7,630 nucleotides of DNA. Source: Streptosporangiaceae bacterium. GTDB taxonomy: Bacteria > Actinomycetota > Actinomycetes > Streptosporangiales > Streptosporangiaceae. The notes under the pieces are model-generated. The model did no database searches, was not told the origin of the DNA, and saw only the letters and a program-made list of their open reading frames with translations. This document shows, in pieces, positions 1-5,695 of this stretch (within the stretch, counting starts at the first letter, position 1; each line of letters opens with the position of its first letter). The stretch spans positions 1-7,630 of the forward strand of contig JASHYW010000517.1 of the NCBI GenBank assembly GCA_030042885.1. The letters are read 5' to 3'. The position numbers and the translations under genes are program-made.

Positions 1-307
1 TGCCGGTGTCCGGCGCGGAGCAGTTGCATGCTTCCGCGGCCAGGACCGGCGAGCGTCCCATGAGCTCGGCCAGCGGTGCGTATTCCACGTTGCTGAGGCC
101 TGAAACGCCGGGCAGGAAGAGATTCCACAGTCCGCGTGAGCGCGCCTCGACCTTGAGGTCTTCGACGACCGGTGGAACGTGGTGCGGGTCGAGCGAGGTC
201 GCGCGGCTGCGGGCGTAGACGGCCTCGGCCGGGTAGACGAACTCGTCCATGAACGCGGCGAGGCGCTCCTGCATCTCACGTGACTGGTCGCTCGGGGTGA
301 AATCCAT
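1..307 (-). CDS. Acyl-CoA dehydrogenase, N-terminal part (cut by window edge)
   Basis: Flavin-dependent acyl-CoA dehydrogenase, which introduces the alpha-beta double bond into acyl-CoA in beta-oxidation-type pathways. Only the first 102 residues are visible, from MDFTPSDQSREMQERLAAF onward. The helical N-terminal domain is recognisable from GLWNLFLP, then GLSNVEYAPLAELMGRSP and NCSAPDTG near residues 94-101, which match the FadE / ACAD10-11-like subgroup; members are usually about 400 residues. The ATG is bounded by an in-frame TAG four codons upstream (317-319), so no longer start is possible; Met12 is the only near alternative. No clear Shine-Dalgarno sequence is seen. It is the third gene of the minus-strand operon, 69 bases after the lactonase stop. 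FAD-binding and catalytic Glu regions lie outside the window, so activity cannot be judged. Confidence 0.9.
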   Translation of the reverse strand, partial: MDFTPSDQSREMQERLAAFMDEFVYPAEAVYARSRATSLDPHHVPPVVEDLKVEARSRGLWNLFLPGVSGLSNVEYAPLAELMGRSPVLAAEACNCSAPDTG

Positions 308-332
308 CCGATGACACTACGCACTGCGGCAG

Positions 333-345
333 CTTGCTAGGCAAG
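333..345. repeat. Small perfect hairpin between lactonase and dehydrogenase genes
   Basis: CTTGC-TAG-GCAAG forms a perfect 5-bp stem with a 3-base loop inside the 69-base gap. The heptamer GCACTGC also occurs twice around it, at 321-327 and 359-365. There is no T-run on either strand, so an intrinsic terminator is unlikely. It might tune processing or expression of the downstream dehydrogenase, or be chance. Confidence 0.3.
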
Positions 346-376
346 GGCGAAGGTCCCGGCACTGCCTGGGTGTGAG

Positions 377-1363
377 TCAGTCCGTTTTCTCGAAGAAGCG
401 GCGCGGGTTGGCGGTCAGCATGGTAGCGATCTGCTCCTCGGTCACCCCATGCTCGCGGGCATACGGCAGGACCTCATCGTGGATATGCAGGTAATGCCAT
501 TGCGGCAGGAACGGCAGGACGTTCGGATCGATCCAGTCGATATAGCAGGACGCGTCATGGGACAGCACCATCTGCTCGGCGTAGCCGCGGCGGCACATCT
601 CCACCAGCGTGTCCGCCCGCGCCTCGAACGTCGTCGCCGCGTTGAGTCCGAACCGGTCCATGCCCAGCATGAACCCGGCGTCGGCCAGTTCCGCGAGATG
701 GTCGCAGTCGGTGGTGTCGCCACTGTGGCCGAGCACCACCCGGCCGGGATCGACCCCGGCAGAATCACACAGCACCCGCTTGACCTCCAGCCCGGTCCGC
801 GACCCGGGATGGGTGTGCACGGTGATCGGCGCGCCCGTCTGGTGATGCGCCGCGGCGACCGCGCGCATCACGCGCTCGACACCAGGGGTCATGCCCGCCT
901 CCTCGATGGCGCACTTGAGCATGCCCGCCCTGACCCCGGTGCCGGCGATGCCCTCGGTGATGTCGCCGACGAACATGTCCACCATCGGGTCGGGCACCTC
1001 GGCGCCGGCCATCTCGTTCAGCGCGGGGCCGCGGTACTCGAAGAAGAACGGCACGCTGTCGTAGGTGTACAGGCCGGTGGCGACGATGATGTTGAGCTCG
1101 GGCACCTGCTCGGCGACCCGCTGGATCCGCGGCAGGTAGCGGCCCAGGCCGACCACGGTCGGGTCGATGATCGTACGGACGCCCTGCGCCGCCAGCGCAC
1201 GCAGCTTGGTCACCGCGTCGGTGATCCGGTCGTCCTCGCTGCCCCATTCGCCGGGGTAGTTCTGCTGCACGTCCGCGGTAAGCACGAAGATGTGCTCATG
1301 CATGTAGGTCGGCCCGAGGTCGGCGGTGTCCACCGGGCCGCGGACGGCGGGGACCTCGCTCAT
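377..1363 (-). CDS. Phosphotriesterase-like lactonase (PLL; amidohydrolase superfamily)
   Basis: A 328-residue TIM-barrel metal hydrolase, the usual length for the phosphotriesterase family. All binuclear-metal ligands are visible: His22 and His24 (MHEHIF), the bridging lysine Lys150 (GMLKCAIE), His183 (TVHTH), His213 (LGHSGD) and Asp270 (LSHDASC). Residues aligning with lactone-contacting positions of characterised PLLs such as SsoPox are present too: Tyr99 and Tyr101 (GLYTY), Arg237 (GMDRFGL), Cys273 and Trp277 (CYIDW). By family knowledge such enzymes hydrolyse gamma/delta-lactones or N-acyl-homoserine lactones, with weak organophosphate activity; the substrate here is inferred only as a lactone. 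The ATG overlaps the ligase stop by 4 bases (ATGA at 1360-1363), with GAAGG four bases upstream inside the ligase gene, so translation is probably coupled. No signal peptide is seen, so it is probably cytoplasmic. Mycobacterial php is a likely relative. Confidence 0.93.
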   Translation of the reverse strand: MSEVPAVRGPVDTADLGPTYMHEHIFVLTADVQQNYPGEWGSEDDRITDAVTKLRALAAQGVRTIIDPTVVGLGRYLPRIQRVAEQVPELNIIVATGLYTYDSVPFFFEYRGPALNEMAGAEVPDPMVDMFVGDITEGIAGTGVRAGMLKCAIEEAGMTPGVERVMRAVAAAHHQTGAPITVHTHPGSRTGLEVKRVLCDSAGVDPGRVVLGHSGDTTDCDHLAELADAGFMLGMDRFGLNAATTFEARADTLVEMCRRGYAEQMVLSHDASCYIDWIDPNVLPFLPQWHYLHIHDEVLPYAREHGVTEEQIATMLTANPRRFFEKTD

Positions 1364-2883
1364 TCGGCCTTCAGTTCCCTCTTGAGGATCTTCCCGGTGG
1401 GGCCCTTCGGCAGCTCGGTGGTGATCCGCACCTCGCGCGGGTACTTGTAGGCCGCGAGCCGCTCCCGGCAGAACGCGATGATGTCATCCAGATCCGCTTC
1501 GGCGCCCGGCTTGAGCACGACGAACGCGACCACCTCCTCGCCCATCCGCGGGTCCGGCTTGCCGATGACGGCGGCCTCGGCCACCGCCGGGTGGGCGAAC
1601 AGCACCTCCTCGACCTCGCGCGGGTACACGTTGTAACCGCCGCGGATCACCAGGTCTTTCTTGCGGTCGACGATGAACAGGTAGCCGTCCTCGTCGGCGT
1701 AGGCCAGGTCGCCGGTGTGGAACCAGCCGCCGCGGAACGCCTCCGCGGTGGCTTCGGGGTTGCCGTAGTAGCTCTTCATCACGTTGTGGCCGCGGATGAC
1801 GATCTCGCCGATGTTCTCCGGCCCGGGCGGCAGCGGTTTGTCCTGGTCGTCGACCACCCGGACCTCCACGCCCCAGATCGGCTTGCCGATCGAGAGCACC
1901 TTGCGCTGCTCGGCGCTGATGTTGAAGGTGGTGGTACTGGCCGTCTCGGACAGCCCGTAGCCCTCCAGGATCACCACGCCGGGGAACTTCTCCTCGAACG
2001 CGCGGATGACCTCGCCCGGGATCGCGGCGCCGCCGGAGATCCCGACCCGCAGCGACGACAGGTCCCGGCCGGCCAGGTCCGCCTGCAGCAACGCGAAGTA
2101 CATGGTCGGCACGCCGGAGAAGATCGTGCACCCGTACCGCGCGATCGCGTCAAGCACCGCGTCCGCCTCGAACCGGGGGATGAGCACCAGCGTCCCCGCG
2201 AACCGCACGGTCGTGTTCAGCACGCTGGACAGGCCGAACACGTGGAATAGCGGCAGCACCGCGACCCCGATGTCGTCGTCGCGGATGCCGAACAGCCCGC
2301 CGGCGATGGTGCAGTTCATGTACAGCTGGTAGTGAGTCAGCTCGGCGCCCTTGGGCTTGCCGGTGGTGCCGCTGGTGTAGATGATCACCGCGGTGTCGTC
2401 GGCGTTGGTCGGCTCGATCTCGCCGCTGTCGTCGGCGAAGTAGAGCTCGTCGTAGTGCCTGGTCCCCTCGGGCCGCTGGTCGTGGCCCGGGAGGTTCACC
2501 ACGTACGTGGGCACGTCCCCGGCCGCTCGGGCGCCGGCCACCGCCTCGGCCGCGAACCCCTCGAAGGTGATCAGCATCCTGGTCTCGGAGTCCTGCAGCT
2601 GGTAGGCGATCTCGGGCGCCTTCAGCAGCGGGTTCAGCGGCACCATCACCAGGCCGACCTTCAGGATGGCGAAGTAGGTGAAGATGAACTGGGGCAGGTT
2701 CGGCAGCTGCACGGCGACCTTGTCGCCGCGGCGCAGCCCGCTGCCGAGCAGCGCACTGGCCACCCGCCCGGAGATCTCGTCCACCTGGGCGTAGCTGAAG
2801 GTCAGGTCGCTGATGTGGCACAGCGGGTGGTCCGGCCTGGCGTTGCGGGACTCCCGCAGCATGGTAGCGAGATTGAAGCTCAT
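1360..2883 (-). CDS. AMP-forming acyl-CoA synthetase / fatty-acid-CoA ligase (FadD-like)
   Basis: A 507-residue member of the ANL adenylating superfamily; it activates a carboxylic acid with ATP and transfers it to coenzyme A. Complete motif set: P-loop YTSGTTGKPKG at 169-179, GYGLSE at 308-313, HTGD with Asp392, hinge VDRKKD with Arg407, GGYNVYPREVE near 415-425, and the adenylation lysine Lys498 in PTGKIL. Length and motifs resemble medium/long-chain or coumarate-type ligases (FadD13-like). The acid specificity cannot be read off, but the coupled lactonase suggests a hydroxy acid. First gene of the operon; its stop overlaps the lactonase start. The ATG at 2883 has a good Shine-Dalgarno AGGAG (2888-2892) four bases upstream. 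No signal peptide or membrane helix is evident. Confidence 0.95.
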   Translation of the reverse strand: MSFNLATMLRESRNARPDHPLCHISDLTFSYAQVDEISGRVASALLGSGLRRGDKVAVQLPNLPQFIFTYFAILKVGLVMVPLNPLLKAPEIAYQLQDSETRMLITFEGFAAEAVAGARAAGDVPTYVVNLPGHDQRPEGTRHYDELYFADDSGEIEPTNADDTAVIIYTSGTTGKPKGAELTHYQLYMNCTIAGGLFGIRDDDIGVAVLPLFHVFGLSSVLNTTVRFAGTLVLIPRFEADAVLDAIARYGCTIFSGVPTMYFALLQADLAGRDLSSLRVGISGGAAIPGEVIRAFEEKFPGVVILEGYGLSETASTTTFNISAEQRKVLSIGKPIWGVEVRVVDDQDKPLPPGPENIGEIVIRGHNVMKSYYGNPEATAEAFRGGWFHTGDLAYADEDGYLFIVDRKKDLVIRGGYNVYPREVEEVLFAHPAVAEAAVIGKPDPRMGEEVVAFVVLKPGAEADLDDIIAFCRERLAAYKYPREVRITTELPKGPTGKILKRELKAE

Positions 2884-2887
2884 GACA

Positions 2888-2916
2888 CTCCTGTTGCCGA
2901 CGGGTAACTCACTCTA
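2888..2916 (-). promoter_or_regulatory. Likely -10 element and ribosome binding site of the ligase operon
   Basis: On the minus strand TAGAGT (plus-strand ACTCTA, 2911-2916) matches the actinobacterial -10 pattern TANNNT closely. It lies about 20 bases before AGGAG (2888-2892), which precedes the ligase ATG by 4 bases. No convincing -35 hexamer lies 17-19 bases further upstream (CGTCGT at 17), so the promoter would depend on an activator, use another sigma factor, or be a chance match. A CCCCTGTTGGGG inverted repeat sits upstream at 2970-2981 and might be a regulator site. Confidence 0.35.
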
Positions 2917-3057
2917 TGACGCCGCCCGGCCGCACGACGAGCACCGTCCGTGCCAGAACCCGGAAATCTCCCCTGTTGGGGTTAGCGGATGGGTGACGCG
3001 ACCAGACGTTCCAGAGCTTCGGGCACCTGAGAACAGAGCCGGACCCTCAACGCAAAG

Positions 3058-3165
3058 GGGATCCCGCCGTCGGCTGGCGGACATCGGCGCGAGTCCGATC
3101 AAGACCAGGCCGCGCGGATGCGGCCTGCGCCAGGGAAGCGGTGACGGTTTCGGGAATCCGCCACA
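3058..3165. other. Highly structured divergent intergenic segment (candidate RNA leader or regulatory DNA)
   Basis: The 361-base gap between the divergent ligase and deacetylase genes (2884-3244) has no convincing reading frame. Its core holds a run of stems: GGGATCCC palindrome (3058-3065); CCGCC/GGCGG (3064-3068 with 3076-3080); CGGAC/GTCCG (3078-3082 with 3093-3097); ATCGG/CCGAT (3083-3087 with 3095-3099); CAGGCCGC/GCGGCCTG (8 bp, 3106-3113 with 3120-3127, 6-base loop); and GCGG/CCGC (3138-3141 with 3158-3161). The third and fourth share bases 3095-3097 and cannot form together, as in switching RNAs. Short pieces such as GGGAAGCGGTG and GGCGCGAGTCCG recall cobalamin-riboswitch parts, but the order is wrong and no complete B12 box is seen. 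High G+C makes stems likely by chance, so this is only a candidate. Confidence 0.3.
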
Positions 3166-3192
3166 GTGGTGATGCAGAGTCCCCGGCGTGCC

Positions 3193-3242
3193 TTGTGCAT
3201 AAGGGCTCACAACCGGTTAGCCTCAGACTGAGTCTTTAGAGG
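3193..3242 (+). promoter_or_regulatory. Candidate promoter and operator-like palindromes upstream of the deacetylase
   Basis: TTGTGC (3193-3198) and TAGCCT (3218-3223), 19 bases apart, resemble -35 and -10 elements; a start near 3230 would give a very short 5' leader. Two small palindromes overlap or adjoin them: AACCGGTT (3211-3218) and AGACT-G-AGTCT (3225-3235). Their position at the presumed promoter would suit repressor binding. AGAGG (3238-3242) lies only two bases before the ATG at 3245, unusually close for a ribosome binding site. Confidence 0.3.
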
Positions 3243-3244
3243 TC

Positions 3245-4120
3245 ATGACGGAACGGGACAAGCCGATGCGGGGCAACCGCGATCGTCGGGGCGCTGAACG
3301 TCCCCTGGTATCCCGGCGGGTACTGCTCGCCACCGGCGGCGCCGTGCTGGTGACGAGCACGGCGGTAGCCTTGGCCGGGGATCACGGCTCGCCGGCGCAC
3401 CGCACGTCCGGCCGGGCCGACGCCCCGTCCAGACCCGGCAGCGCCCGCTCCGCCACCTCCCCGCCGGCCGGGCACGCGGAGCTGACCCGGCACCGGGCGC
3501 GGCCGCCACGGCACGAGCAGCCCAGGCTGGCCTATGGCGAGCCGATGTACACCGTGGCCGACGGGCCGAAGGTGGTCGCGCTGACCATCGACGACGGCCC
3601 GAGCCCGGTGTACACGCCGCAGATCCTGGCCATTCTGCGCCGGTACGGGGTCACCGCGTCGTTCTCGATGATCGGGCGGAACGCGGCCACGTTCCCCGGG
3701 ATCGCGCGGGAGGTGGCGGCAGCCGGGCACATGATCGTCAACCACACCTGGAACCACTACAACCTCGGCTACATGTCGGCCGTGGCCGTGCAGGACCAGA
3801 TCTCGCGGGCGACCGACGCGATCCACGCCGCTACCGGGGAACGCCCCGGCATGTTCCGGGCGCCCTACGGCGTGTGGCCGCCGGCCGTGTTCCGCTACTG
3901 CGCGCGGGCCGGGCTGACCCCGCTGGCCTGGTCGGTCGACCCGCGCGACTGGTCGCGCCCCGGCGTCCGTGCGATCGTCGGCGACATCGTGGCGGACACC
4001 CGTACCGGATCGATCATCTTGGAGCACGACGGCGGCGGAAACCGGTCGCAGACCGTGACGGCGCTGAAGATCTGGCTGCCCCGGCTGCTCGATGCGGGCT
4101 ATCAGTTCACCACCCCGTGA
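3245..4120 (+). CDS. Tat-exported polysaccharide deacetylase (NodB / CE4 family)
   Basis: A 291-residue secreted metal-dependent N-deacetylase acting on cell-wall or chitin-like N-acetylglucosamine polymers. Residues 23-44 form a twin-arginine signal: SRRVLLATGG followed by a hydrophobic stretch and an ALA cleavage-like site at 42-44. A Pro/Arg-rich linker spans about 46-95. The NodB domain from about 105 has all five motifs: TIDDG with base Asp116 and metal Asp117; metal His167 and His171 in NHTWNH; FRAPYG with Arg205; DPRDW with Asp232, Asp235 and Trp236; and LEHDG with His261. The enzyme looks intact and active outside the membrane. Family knowledge points to peptidoglycan or chitooligosaccharide substrates, not distinguishable here. 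The ATG at 3245 has AGAGG very close; Met8 (3266, GGGA nine bases upstream) is a plausible alternative and still keeps the whole Tat signal. Confidence 0.93.
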   Translation: MTERDKPMRGNRDRRGAERPLVSRRVLLATGGAVLVTSTAVALAGDHGSPAHRTSGRADAPSRPGSARSATSPPAGHAELTRHRARPPRHEQPRLAYGEPMYTVADGPKVVALTIDDGPSPVYTPQILAILRRYGVTASFSMIGRNAATFPGIAREVAAAGHMIVNHTWNHYNLGYMSAVAVQDQISRATDAIHAATGERPGMFRAPYGVWPPAVFRYCARAGLTPLAWSVDPRDWSRPGVRAIVGDIVADTRTGSIILEHDGGGNRSQTVTALKIWLPRLLDAGYQFTTP

Positions 4121-4137
4121 GCCCGGCCACAGGGCTT
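4120..4137 (+). terminator. Weak hairpin at the deacetylase stop codon
   Basis: AGCCC (4120-4124) pairs with GGGCT (4132-4136) around a 7-base loop, starting at the last base of the TGA stop. There is no T-run, so it may be only a transcript-end stabiliser or chance. Confidence 0.25.
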
Positions 4138-4407
4138 GGAGGCGCGCATCCCCCCCGGCATCATCGCCGCCCTGGCCGGCGACTCAGCACCGGCAGCGAT
4201 ACCGGCTCCGTCATCCAGGCCCGAGAACCAGGCCAAGGCGTTCTTCAGCGCCGGTACTGGTGATCTTGGTGGCTGGTGGCCGCCGTGCCGTCGGTCCGGG
4301 ACGTGCAGAGGGCGTGCGCGGCTGTGCCGTACCGGCATGGTGGCGATACCCTGGAGGGGATTCACCTGCCTTAAGCCTGGGCTTTCGCGGTTATGCGTGT
4401 GCAGGAC
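4138..4407. other. Gap without a supported gene
   Basis: The stretch between the deacetylase and the next ribosome binding site has open frames on both strands, but none gives a recognisable protein; translations are Arg/Pro/Ala-rich as expected from high-G+C shadow frames. A plus-strand frame of 96 codons (4136-4426) and a minus-strand frame of 87 codons (4102-4365) were judged non-coding. A perfect inverted repeat AAGCC-TG-GGCTT lies at 4373-4384, about 35 bases before the next gene, and could be an operator. No clear promoter was found. Confidence 0.5.
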
Positions 4408-4412
4408 AGGAG
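4408..4412 (+). promoter_or_regulatory. Ribosome binding site choosing the start at 4419
   Basis: AGGAG with a 6-base spacer before ATG at 4419 is the best Shine-Dalgarno signal in this part of the window. It favours 4419 over the internal ATG at 4602, where GGGAG directly abuts the start codon and leaves no usable spacing. Confidence 0.6.
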
Positions 4413-4418
4413 CGGCCG

Positions 4419-5372
4419 ATGAATGACCAGCATGCCGCGGTCTGGGCCGGTATCATGCTGCGGCGGCCGGCCGTCGACCCTGGCGTCCCCCGTGGTGACC
4501 GTGCTCTGCTGACCGCCCCGGGGGCGCTGCTGACCCCGGCGTGCCGGGACCGGCCCGCCCGGATTCGCGACTTTCTGCCCTCGGACCCCGGCAAGCGGGA
4601 GATGACGATCGACGCGGCGGTCATCGGCATGGCAGCCGCGGCCTTCACCGCGATCGGCGGCGCGGTCCCGCTGGCTGTCGGGGTCCTGGTCTTCCAGGGG
4701 GCGGTCGGCTGGCAGTCGGTTTCGGGCCGTTATGCGCTGCTCGTCGCGGAGATCATCGCCGTCGTTACCGCCGTGGTGTTCGGCAGCCGGATCGTGCGTT
4801 TCGGGCAGCTCAATGGCAAGGCGCCGGCCCACGTGGCCGCGCATGCCTACCATGGCCGGTACCTGACCGCCGCCGATTTCGACGCCCGGTGCAGGGCGCT
4901 GCTCCGGCGCGCGCAGGACGCGGTGGACGCTGTCACCTGTTCCGATGTCTGCCAGGCCGGGCTGCTGGATGAGCCCGCGGTGAGCGCGGCCCTGGCCGGC
5001 CAGGAATGGGACATTGCCGTGGCGCTGCGCGAACAGGCCCGGCTGCGCGCCAGCCGGGCCGAACTGTCCCCGGCCGATGCGGGCGCGGTGACCGCCGCTC
5101 TGCTCGACCGTCAGCTCCAGGCCGCGCAGATCGCGGACACCAGCATCGCCAGCCGGGTCGCGGCGCTGGAGCGGTACGCCGCCGAGGTCCGCCAGGCCGA
5201 TGCCGCGTACCGGGACTGGCGGCAGGCCACGGCACTGGCCGAGCTTGACGGCCAGCACCTGGACATGCTCGCCCGCACCGCCGCCGACGAGCACGGCATC
5301 GCCGAGATCGAGGACATGTCGCAGCAGGCCCGCGCGATCGGCCTCGCGCTGCGCGATCTGCGCGGCTGCTGA
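4419..5372 (+). CDS. Membrane protein of unknown function, two N-terminal helices and long helical C-terminal half
   Basis: Not assigned to a named family. With the start at 4419 it has 317 residues. Residues 1-61 are Pro/Arg/Ala-rich without obvious structure. Residues about 66-93 (AAAAFTAIGGAVPLAVGVLV) and 104-121 (RYALLVAEIIAVVTAVVF) look like two membrane helices, an antiparallel hairpin anchor. From about 135 to the end the chain is Ala/Arg/Glu/Gln-rich and probably all helical or coiled-coil, with AYHGRYLTAADFDARC near 143-157 and Cys174/Cys178 (CSDVC). A cytoplasmic helical domain on a membrane anchor is a fair structural inference; function is open. The first 61 codons keep mostly G/C third positions, in favour of the long form, but an ATG at 4602 would give a 256-residue protein starting MTIDAAVIGM, a more natural beginning for a membrane protein. 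It stands alone on the plus strand. Confidence 0.72.
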   Translation: MNDQHAAVWAGIMLRRPAVDPGVPRGDRALLTAPGALLTPACRDRPARIRDFLPSDPGKREMTIDAAVIGMAAAAFTAIGGAVPLAVGVLVFQGAVGWQSVSGRYALLVAEIIAVVTAVVFGSRIVRFGQLNGKAPAHVAAHAYHGRYLTAADFDARCRALLRRAQDAVDAVTCSDVCQAGLLDEPAVSAALAGQEWDIAVALREQARLRASRAELSPADAGAVTAALLDRQLQAAQIADTSIASRVAALERYAAEVRQADAAYRDWRQATALAELDGQHLDMLARTAADEHGIAEIEDMSQQARAIGLALRDLRGC

Positions 5373-5488
5373 CTCCCGTGCCACGACCGCCATCCCGCGG
5401 TTTCGCCGGCCTGCACGTCGCGGAACGGGGCCAGATAGCACCGTGTGAAATCGGCGAATCCCGGCAAAAGCCAGCGAGGAACTCCGGG

Positions 5489-5695
5489 ATGATGGGCTCA
5501 CAGGTCACCATCGGCCACAACACGACGCTGCACGGGTGCATCGTCGAGGATCTGGTCCTCATCGGCATGGGCGCGATCTTAGCCACAGCAGCAGCAGACG
5601 TCGCTCTCAACCGAGCGAGATCCGCTGTTTGGGGTGGCTTTGACGGCATTCCGGGAGATCAGGCCTACCGCTCAGACGGAGAGTTATTGCGCTAG
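5489..5695 (+). pseudogene. Remnant of a gamma-class carbonic anhydrase / hexapeptide-repeat protein
   Basis: Codons 5504-5581 read VTIGHNTTLHGCIVEDLVLI then GMGAIL, the characteristic core of gamma carbonic anhydrase-like left-handed beta-helix proteins, with the two His five residues apart that bind metal in the family. Intact members are about 170-200 residues. Here everything before VTIGHN, including the first metal-binding His, and the later coils are missing. The frame continues into unrelated sequence (ATAAADVALNRARSAVW) to a TAG at 5693-5695. ATG codons at 5489 and 5492 with GAGGA upstream could start a 68-residue or slightly shorter product, but it could not form the enzyme. The local sequence has lower G+C than its surroundings. 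The reading frame itself is short but unbroken, so this is a truncated fragment rather than a frameshifted gene. Confidence 0.7.

Noticed and set aside
449..1450. Long plus-strand open frame (333 codons) opposite the lactonase gene
   Set aside because: It is antisense to a gene with complete catalytic motifs; its translation is His/Arg/Asp-rich with no family features, as expected from high-G+C shadow frames.
3010..3180. c-di-AMP (ydaO-type) riboswitch upstream of a cell-wall enzyme
   Set aside because: The context would be apt, but the conserved pieces such as CCCGAACCCG followed by GTCAGCTAACC are absent.
3121..3190. Cobalamin riboswitch
   Set aside because: GGGAAGCGGTG and a later AGTC-like piece recall the class, but the order, spacing and terminal B12-box sequence do not match, and the downstream gene is not a B12-related one. 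Kept only as a structured-segment candidate.
2914..3210. Minus-strand frame of 98 codons in the divergent intergenic region
   Set aside because: No recognisable domain, no ribosome binding site, biased composition, and it covers the hairpin-rich segment and both candidate promoters.
4092..4418. Upstream extension of the membrane-protein frame to 4092
   Set aside because: It would overlap the end of the deacetylase gene, the added residues are Arg/Pro-rich shadow sequence, and a good ribosome binding site marks 4419.
4371..5501. Minus-strand frame of 376 codons opposite the membrane protein
   Set aside because: Composition typical of an antisense frame; the plus-strand frame has plausible membrane helices and a ribosome binding site.
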